Shown here: one piece after another, positions 63,983-64,000 of the stretch
How the letters are laid out: each line of letters begins with the position of its first letter
Position numbering within the stretch: the stretch's first letter is position 1
From: Pseudomonadota bacterium
GTDB lineage: Bacteria > Pseudomonadota > Gammaproteobacteria > Burkholderiales > Burkholderiaceae_E
Reading direction: 5' to 3'
Assembly (NCBI GenBank): GCA_023388075.1
Contig: JAEWGX010000016.1
Span: forward strand, 44,608 to 108,607
DNA length: 64,000 bases
The notes under the pieces: generated by a model
Databases searched by the model: none
The model's input: only the letters and a program-made list of their open reading frames with translations
Told to the model about the DNA's origin: nothing
Made by a program: the position numbers and the translations under genes

Positions 63983-63996
63983 GGGAGGTGTCCATG
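63983..63996 (-). repeat. Right subterminal inverted repeat of the IS
   Basis: GGGAGGTGTCCATG, the exact reverse complement of 62473-62486, 4 bp before the window edge. The IS end is therefore at or just beyond 64000. Confidence 0.9.
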
Positions 63997-64000
63997 TAAG

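Larger units (their letters stand above)
62473..63996 (+). mobile_element. IS110-family (IS1111-like) insertion sequence, complete or nearly complete
   Basis: A single transposase gene is flanked by 14-bp subterminal inverted repeats. The true ends are probably a few bases beyond each repeat, so the coordinates are the minimum. It starts within about 20 bp of the coiled-coil gene stop. The 5' non-coding part is about 160 bp and the 3' part about 270 bp, the uneven layout known for IS1111 elements. No target duplication is expected in this family. Confidence 0.85.
55912..64000. mobile_element. Left part of a tRNA-Arg integrated island (P4-like satellite or genomic island), incomplete
   Basis: Starts at the tRNA-Arg anticodon loop and runs past the right window edge. 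It contains integrase, an unknown gene, AlpA-like regulator, primase-helicase, repeat cluster, coiled-coil protein and an IS. No conjugation or phage structural gene is inside the window. Codon and base usage in the integrase-to-AlpA region is visibly less GC-rich than in the backbone, as expected for acquired DNA. Confidence 0.8.

Noticed and set aside
63625..63999. ORFs in the 3' region of the IS
   Set aside because: No start signal or family; the region fits the non-coding part of an IS1111-type element.

Overview
This is a GC-rich chromosomal window from a proteobacterium, most likely a betaproteobacterium of the Burkholderiales type. The signs are: the gene order TPR protein/cyclophilin <- -> cysS - 3-methyladenine glycosylase - accA - tilS - lysC - tRNA-Ser, familiar from betaproteobacteria; an orphan Bug/TctC-type binding protein; and large spurious antisense ORFs over almost every gene, typical of high GC. 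There are no rRNA genes and no CRISPR array. The only complete tRNA is tRNA-Ser(GCT).

Layout. 1-9.4 kb: housekeeping block (cyclophilin, TPR protein, cysS, DNA glycosylase, accA, tilS, lysC, a PAS-GGDEF cyclase, a tricarboxylate-type binding protein, tRNA-Ser). 9.5-21 kb: cytochrome b561, a patatin phospholipase split by a membrane block, small exported proteins, an M81 peptidase, a minus-strand cluster headed by a CadR-like MerR regulator, a divergent corA, a zinc alcohol dehydrogenase with a possible leader ORF, and a membrane protein. 21-31 kb: a minus-strand operon (class II aldolase, class III aminotransferase, TAXI binding protein, fused TRAP permease) divergent from putA. 31-41 kb: phosphopantetheinyl transferase, aspartoacylase-like hydrolase, lipoprotein, DapA-like aldolase, class III CoA-transferase, hmgA, and an FAD oxidoreductase/ALDH7 pair. 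41-46 kb: a ybhP-clsB-ybhN-like membrane lipid operon and an ABC-2 exporter. 46-50.7 kb: a release-factor-like protein and acnA. 50.7-55.5 kb: a six-gene minus-strand cluster (diheme protein, monoheme cytochrome c, GST, VOC protein, SnoaL-like protein, MFS transporter).

From about 55.9 kb to the right edge lies the left part of an integrated mobile island. Its boundary is a 3' fragment of tRNA-Arg(ACG) that still has the tRNA's own terminator on the chromosomal side. The island holds a tyrosine integrase, an unknown overlapping gene, an AlpA-like regulator, a P4-type primase-helicase, a dense cluster of GATCCA repeats that looks like an iteron origin, a coiled-coil protein, and an IS110-family (IS1111-like) insertion sequence. 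The IS has 14-bp subterminal inverted repeats, and both fall inside the window. The intact tRNA-Arg and the other end of the island should lie to the right.

The least explained parts are the repeat cluster behind the primase, the long 3' non-coding region of the IS (where a guide RNA of the bridge/seeker type would be expected), a triple 22-bp repeat upstream of the diheme operon, and two mutually exclusive hairpins in the cysS leader.
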